Below are positions 58,451 through 64,000 of a stretch of DNA of 64,000 nt, piece by piece. Source of the stretch: Eucommia ulmoides (Eukaryota; Streptophyta; Magnoliopsida; Garryales; Eucommiaceae); NCBI GenBank assembly GCA_016647705.1, contig CM028339.1:26257173-26321172 (forward strand), read 5' to 3'. Position 1 is the first letter of the stretch, and every line of letters starts with the position of its first letter. Both the position numbers and the translations under genes were made by a program. The notes under the pieces are model-generated. The model worked only from the letters and a program-made list of their open reading frames with translations. It searched no databases and was not told where the DNA came from.

Positions 58451-58868
58451 GATGCATTTAGAATAACCTTCAAGGAGCATCTCAAATAGTTCCTAAGTGG
58501 TACCCAGCCTAAGTGGGTCCGATCTTGTTAGTCGAGATAATTTTAGTTCCTTTTGAAACCCAAACTTGTCTACAGTTAGATATTCTAACAAAATATCTAC
58601 GAATAGTATGTCCCACAATGTTACATTTAAAAAAATTTAACAAGATCCTTGGTTTCAGAAAAGAATTTATGAAAGCGTTTTTGTTTAAGATTTTTCTGAA
58701 ATCCAATACCGGCTTTATCAAAAACTCCACGTGAACTACCCAAAAGCATTTTCAAATTATTTCACTGTCGGTGAATTTGAGAACGATTGATTACAAATCC
58801 ATCAATTTAAATTTCAATCTATTGTTTTCAGATTCGTAGTCCACCACTTGCTTGTTTAATGTGTTAAT
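58451..58868 (-). pseudogene. Copia gag C-terminal remnant
   Basis: On the minus strand, KCNIVGHTIRRYF resembles a damaged zinc knuckle, followed by QVWVSKGT and NKIGP, the tryptophan/lysine repeats common in gag of this lineage. The N-terminal gag is absent. Confidence 0.55.
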
Positions 58869-58869
58869 T

Positions 58870-60874
58870 GTATAATCAATTAAGTGCATACCCAAATAGC
58901 AAAAATAACAAAATAAATATAGTAGTACACCAAATATTTATACTGGTTCACTAAACTACTCTTGGCTAATCTAGTCCCCCGAGCTCCACAGAGGTTGCAC
59001 CCACTAAAACCAAGATTCCTTTAAAAGTATAAACCAAACTTTCACACCAATTCTTTTACAGGCTTAGAATCAACCTTTACAATATCATTCTCTCAAGTTA
59101 AGAAAGAACCTCTACTTTTAATAGGTTAAAGAATAACTTAATTCCTTTTTTTTTTTTTTTTTTTTTTTAATACTAAGGCTCAAGAATCAAAACCTCACAA
59201 AACACTCCAACTATCATTTTCCCAAGTAAGGATGGAACCTTTAGAAATTACTCAAATCGCAATTCTGTCCAGGAAGAATAACTACCTCAATCTCTTTACA
59301 GGAAAAGACTGAAACCCAGCAACCCTTGATTAAATACCCCCAACAGTATTTAACTCGTCACACTACTCACCAATATAAAATGATAAGTAGAAAATCTCAT
59401 TCGGAACTTCTATCACCCCAGATAAATAATAACTCAATTAATATCTCAACTAATGATAGAAAAATGTGAGATAGAAAAATATGATTTTAACAAGATATGG
59501 GTAACAAATTTGAGCACGTAATCAGATTCAAGAAATTGTTTGTAAAAATATTTTCTTCAAAAAAAAAAAAATAGAAACAATTTTTAAGATCAATTTTCAA
59601 ACAATAATCAGATAACGCAATGAAAGAATATAATTGGAAAGATATCACCCGAAATCCACAGAAAGAATTATTAGAACAATGTAATTTCAAGTCCGATAGC
59701 AGCAAAGATTAATAGCAATTAATTTTCAAGATTGTCTTTAAGAAAAACTCACAATATCTTAATATGATAACTCTTATAAAAGCTCACAAATGATCTTTTC
59801 TTCTTTGTTCTCTCAATATTGATTTTTTTTATATATATAAGAAATTCGCAGGTCAATATATAAGAGTATGAAATCAGCCTTCTAACAGTTAATTTACATG
59901 TGTTATGATAATTAATAGTACTTATAAACCCCTTATATCATAATGACTTCATTTAGGTTCAATTCACTTAAAAATAACTTTCAAATCTTTCAATTAAACC
60001 CTTCAAATATTTTTCAATCTCAATTAATAAGAATAGAATCAATTTTAAGTACCAAATTGAGAAATATTAATATTCAATGAACCATATTAAATATGATTTA
60101 ATTAATATGTAAACCATATATTAAATATAGAAAATATCTCTAAAATCTCTCTCAAATTCCAACAAAAAATGGCTACTTTTGGATATAATCTCGGATAAAA
60201 CAGTATCCTGAAACAATGCATCCGGTCGATCGACCAATCAACTGGTAGATTCAGGTTGTAGCCTAAGGCGTTCATCGGTTAACCTATTGGTCGACTTGTA
60301 GATGCAGAGAGTTCGTCTTTCCTTCATTAGTAGACCTATCTGTCGACTTATAGATTCAGAGAGTTCAGCTCCTCTTGGCCGGTCGACTTAGAAATACAGG
60401 ATCTTTCAGCAGCTTGGTCCGGTGGACTTATCAGTCAACTGATGTCTTTTGGATCTCTCTTCTGAACACGTTTTTAACTTATTTTCTTTTACATTTTTGC
60501 CCCTTTAACCATTTTCTCTTCTAAATAAGTTGTACTAATATTCTTATATTCCATTTTAGTCAATCAAAAATATTTCTTTTCAAATCACATAGGAGCAAAT
60601 AATTTTATTTAATCAAAACACACATAAATAATAAAATGCATTTTATGCCATGTGTGTGTTTCTAATTGAGATATTAAGAGTTAAGATTTATCTGAGTTGT
60701 TTTTCCTAATTTTTTTCAAACTTTTAATTCTTCAATATCTTCAACATCATCATTTAGCATCCATTTAATTTATCATCTTAATCACTGGAACTTTAAAACT
60801 GAAACACTCAATCAAAATATTAGTTCCACCAAAACATCAATACTAAATTGTTCATCAAAATCTTAGGATCAACA
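58870..60874 (-). mobile_element. 5' LTR of the copia element, truncated at its inner end
   Basis: Collinear with 53150-55126 throughout. The part matching 53018-53150 is missing, together with the primer-binding site. The outer end GATCAACA at 60874 borders GCCTT. Confidence 0.85.
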
Positions 60875-60879
60875 GCCTT

Positions 60880-61010
60880 TGTAAAGTCAGGGTTCGAACC
60901 TGCGGAAAAACACTTGTTGGAAGGGACAATTACGAAATCCCAAACGAGATTAGTCTCACACTCTGTGTAGGTGTGAGGATACTCGTAGATATACAAAAAA
61001 AAAAAAAAAA
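60880..61010 (+). mobile_element. SINE-1, 3' part
   Basis: Continues SINE-1 after the copia element: B box GGTTCGAACCT (about 60891), 'cggaaaaacacttgttgg', 'ctctgtgtaggtgtgaggat', then a 16-base A-tail (60995-61010). Joined to 52959-53017 the SINE is about 190 bases. The repeated target 61011-61029 follows the tail. Confidence 0.85.
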
Positions 61011-61138
61011 TGTATGAACATAAATTTTAATTTCATATTATTCACCAAAAATTAATAGTGATGGACTAGATTTATATTATTTGGTATAATAATAAAGAAA
61101 GGTTAGAAAGTGTGTTTTTTACTATGGATAATATTTTT

Positions 61139-61321
61139 TTTTTTATATACCCACAAATATCTCCTTATCCACACAGGGTGAAAGACTATTTCATTTGAGG
61201 TGTGTGATTGTTCCTCTCAATAAGTGTTTTTCTGCAGATTCGAATCTTTGATCTTACAAAAACTCCTCAATTGCTTTAACTAAAATGTTTCTTACTATTT
61301 GAACTATACCTTGTTGGTAAC
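61139..61321 (-). mobile_element. SINE-2, same family as SINE-1
   Basis: On the minus strand: 'gttcaaatagtaagaaaca' (A-box region), GATTCGAATCT (B-box region), 'gcagaaaaacacttattg', 'ccctgtgtggataagg', then an A-rich tail. About 183 bases, flanked by AATATTTTT at 61130-61138 and 61322-61330. It lies about 130 bases from the end of SINE-1, in opposite orientation. Confidence 0.85.
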
Positions 61322-61390
61322 AATATTTTTATTCTTATGCCAGTAAATAATAATAATAATAATAATAAACTCTTATTCTTATTCTATTTT

Positions 61391-61657
61391 TTTTTCTCCA
61401 AAAGTTAAATCGCCTACCAAGTAAATAGTACGCTGATTTGGACCAAACCAAACACATTGTAGGGAGAAGGGCATGTGGCCTATCATTTTTTGTCATATTG
61501 ATTTCAAATTCGGTCTTTAAAACGCGTTGAAATATGCCATCCTATCCTCCCCCACATGGCACACGGCCACGGCCACGCGGGCATTTTCAAATACGAAAAA
61601 TTAATTATTATTTATTTTAACATAAATTTCATTTTAAACCCTTTAATTATGATTACA
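61391..61657. other. No recognisable feature
   Basis: Intergenic. Contains 'cacatggcacacggccacgg' near 61550 without a known role. Confidence 0.4.
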
Positions 61658-62755
61658 TTTCTATGTGGTACAATAAATTTGTATGTTCTACTTTAAACAC
61701 CATATTTTTAATCACAGTTTTAATTAGTCATTTAGTCTAATTTGATTGTTGAATTAGACAGAATTAGAAATAAAAGTATACATTTATATTTTTTCATTTT
61801 TATTTGTTTTTTATTTTTTTTTCTTTCTTTTTCTTTTTTCTTCTTCGTTGTTCTCTGTGTGAAATTCAATGGTGAAATTCCTTCGAGCTACCATGGTGTC
61901 TTGAGGAAAAATTTCAGTGGTGAAACTCCTTTAAGTTGCCATGGTTTAACCTAGAGAGAGATAAAACTCCTTCAAGTTCTTCTTCATGTCCAACAACATT
62001 ATTCAAAACACGGCGACCACCTTCTTCATGACACGGCGACCATCGTGTCATTTTTCAAAACCCCTTAGAATACACACGAGAAGCTTCATTTTTCGACTTG
62101 ATATTCCTCTTTAAAACCTCTCATGACCCTCTCCAATGCTTCGTAAGTGAATGTTCTCACTAACTTGATCTTGATTCCATTTATCTCCTATTAAATTTTA
62201 ACATCGAAACCATCTTTAACACCATTTCCGCCATTTTTATTCAATTTCTGCAACAATAACTGCCACTGAAGTGACTAGATGTTCAAATTTCTTTTATCAA
62301 AAAATGAATTTGAGGGAAGAACAACTTGTTAATTAATCCAACGCAACGCAACGCAATTCGAACAGTTGAACTCGAATTATCGATTCGAAAAACGAAGAAC
62401 AAGAAACATTTCCATACATTTCAACATGGTAGCCATTGCTGCACGACAAACAAATCCGAGAAGAAGGAGATTTGTAGGGCTTGGTTTCCATTACTAAATT
62501 CATAGAAGCTTGGAGCATAAGGATTAGGCTTACAAAGACTCGTAAAAAAAAAAACGACGAAGAAGAAGAAGACAGAGTACAACGAAGAAAAAGAAAAATG
62601 AAAAAAAAAAAATTTAATTAAAAGTAAAAAAAAAAAAAATTATAATTTTATTTCTAATTCCCTCTAATTTAATAGTCAAATTAACTGTAATGAATATTTA
62701 AAATTGTGATTAAAGATGCAGGTTTAAAGTGAAATGTATTGCAAACTATGAAACA
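61658..62755. mobile_element. Non-autonomous element with long terminal inverted repeats
   Basis: 61668-61772 and the reverse complement of 62640-62755 share, in order, 'ctactttaaac', 'tttaatcaca', 'ttaatttgattgtt'-like and 'gaattagaaataaaa'. Inverted repeats of about 100 bases fit a Mutator-like MITE. The outer limits and target duplication (9 bases expected) were not resolved. The interior has a purine/pyrimidine-rich stretch and twice 'ttcagtggtgaaact'/'ttcaatggtgaaatt'. No transposase. Confidence 0.55.
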
Positions 62756-63791
62756 AATCTATATTTTGGAAAAATAATTGACAACAAAATTGACATTGTC
62801 TTTTTCTCAATTTCAATCATTTCCACCCCAGTTTTTTATTGTTTTATGAGCAGTGTTCTTCTCCCAAATTTTAAGGGTCATGGATGATTTGTTGGTATTG
62901 TTTTACTGGATTTGCAAGTATATTAATCTTCCTATTTATAATGGTGCCCGAATTCGTAGTTTCACTATATCTCATTATTAATGTTCTGGATTTACCACGC
63001 AATATTTTTATTTAGGGCTTGTTTGTTAACCACTTAATTTTTAAGTACTGAAAATTAAGTATTTAAATTTTAAGTGCTGAAATTTTAAAAAGGTTATTTG
63101 ATAAAATTGTGCTGAAAATTTAAGTGCTGATTTTTTTTTTTTTTTTGTTTGATAAGCACAAAATTTGAATACTGAAAATTGTTTAATTTACATAACTACC
63201 CTTGAATCAAGATAATACAATTTTATTAACAAAACCCATCACAAATACATAACACCACAAACAATCACATTTCTCACATAAAAATAAACATAAAAACCAA
63301 AATTTGGAAAGGAAACATAAGTCCCTTGATTTCTCTTTCTTGTTATTGAGAACAAAAAAATTGTTTCCAAAAAGAACTCTTAAAAAATCAATCTATAAAC
63401 TACACATTGAATAATATAGATTCAGTAAATTAGCAACAACAATCCTATCATTTTCCTCGAAGGTATTCCCTACACAGAGTACAAGTTCTTGGATATGGAA
63501 ACACTAAAATCAGGTATGGGATTATATGAATATTACCTCAAGGAGCATCATATACCAAGAAATAGCCACAGGGGACCATAGCATGTGTCTTACCTAGGCC
63601 CTTCACATCATGTGCTTCTAGTTCAATTTCCTAAAAAAGAACAATAAATCCATTTTAATAAAAAAAATAGTATTTAATGAAAATTTAAAAATTTCAACAC
63701 TTCAATTTCTAGTTTTATCAATGAGAAATGCTAAACATCCCAAAAATGAAGACCAAATGCATTCACTACATGCTACTTAAGTATTGAATGC
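62756..63791. other. Intergenic, with a possible MITE at 63016-63720
   Basis: GGGCTTGTTTGTTAACCACT at 63016 followed by repeated 'aagtactgaaaatt' words looks like the end of a small hAT- or Tourist-type element. Weak inverted counterparts ('aacacttcaatttctag', 'ttatcaatgag') are at 63690-63725. Ends and target duplication not established (confidence 0.3). No gene seen. Confidence 0.3.
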
Positions 63792-64000
63792 TTGAACTGT
63801 AAGAACATTTAATATCTTTTTCCTGTTCATTCATCAAATTATTAACTCCATAATCTCTAATTAACACTAGAAAAATGATAGATAGACGATTTTTATTGAA
63901 CTGTAAGAACATTCAATGTGTGAACGTTCTTTTTCCTGTTCATTCATTAAACTATTAATTCCATAATCTTTAATTAACATTAGAAAATGATAGATTGACT
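63792..64000. repeat. 104-base tandem duplication (cut by window end)
   Basis: Units start 'ttgaactgtaagaacatt' at 63792 and 63896, and share 'ctttttcctgttcattcat' and 'ccataatct...taattaacatag'-like segments. Confidence 0.85.

Larger units (their letters stand above)
53018..60874 (-). mobile_element. Ty1/copia element (Sirevirus-like), target duplication GCCTC/GCCTT
   Basis: 3' LTR 53018-55126, polypurine tract 55127-55140, pol 55391-58450, partial gag up to about 58868, truncated 5' LTR 58870-60874. Flanked by GCCTC (53013-53017) and GCCTT (60875-60879). The LTRs belong to the same family as those at 8917-16698. About 135 bases of the inner end of the 5' LTR, the primer-binding site, the leader and most of gag are deleted. 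The LTRs differ at roughly 12% of positions in a 165-base stretch compared by eye, so this is an old insertion. The Sirevirus-like placement rests on pol motifs and is tentative. Confidence 0.85.
52553..61390. repeat. Tandem duplication of about 285 bases, second unit disrupted
   Basis: Unit 1 is 52553-52837. Unit 2 starts at 52838 ('cataggctatgaaaattatta' against 'catatgctataaaagttatat') and, after two SINE insertions and a copia insertion, ends near 61390 ('attcttattctat' in both). Within it, 61011-61129 matches 52665-52780 and 61331-61390 matches 52788-52837. Confidence 0.8.

Noticed and set aside
60880..60905. Possible tRNA gene (GGTTCGAACC)
   Set aside because: No cloverleaf can be formed around it, an A-tail follows, and a second copy exists; it is the B box of a SINE.

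Overview
The window is nuclear DNA of a flowering plant, most likely a eudicot. It is AT-rich and dominated by LTR retrotransposons and small DNA transposons. Two genes look intact: an NPH3-type BTB/POZ gene (minus strand, 4 exons, 21567-25146) and an intronless RPL26/uL24 ribosomal protein gene (plus strand, 45003-45443). Just beyond RPL26 lie remnants of a mitochondrial porin (VDAC) gene. From memory, Arabidopsis has the same trio side by side (At3g49900 BTB/POZ, At3g49910 RPL26A, At3g49920 VDAC5), so the window appears to be an old conserved gene block whose BTB-RPL26 gap has been stretched to about 20 kb by transposons. The species cannot be named from the sequence.

Layout. 1-1256: 3' part of a gypsy-type LTR. 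1895-8400: wreck of a Tat/Ogre-type gypsy element (gag, a trace of reverse transcriptase, two minisatellite arrays, polypurine tract, 3' LTR). 8866-16698: three LTRs of one Ty1/copia family, one nested inside another with a perfect target-site duplication. 16699-19880: a degenerate dispersed repeat interrupted by a complete solo LTR. 20588-21354: a Tourist-like element. 21567-25146: the BTB/NPH3 gene. 26981-41395: a decayed minus-strand copia element split by a chromovirus (29412-38312), which holds a hAT-type element (33729-35059), which holds a second hAT-type element (33849-34541). 41938-44675: a terminal-inverted-repeat element split by another solo LTR. 45003-48430: RPL26, a duplicated copy of its tail, and VDAC remnants. 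48738-52300: copia LTR, LINE and inverted-repeat fragments. 52553-61390: a tandemly duplicated segment whose second unit received a SINE; the SINE was then split by a 7.9 kb copia element, and a second SINE of the same family sits nearby. 61658-64000: an inverted-repeat element, a possible MITE and a tandem duplication.

I found no novel multi-gene system. The value of the window is its layered insertion history, with several insertions proven by target-site duplications, and two details of the genes: a stop-free, frame-preserving microsatellite intron in the BTB gene, and partial duplications of both RPL26 and VDAC, each lying next to a copy of the same interspersed repeat. LTR, SINE and exon boundaries were read by eye and may be off by a few bases where marked approximate.
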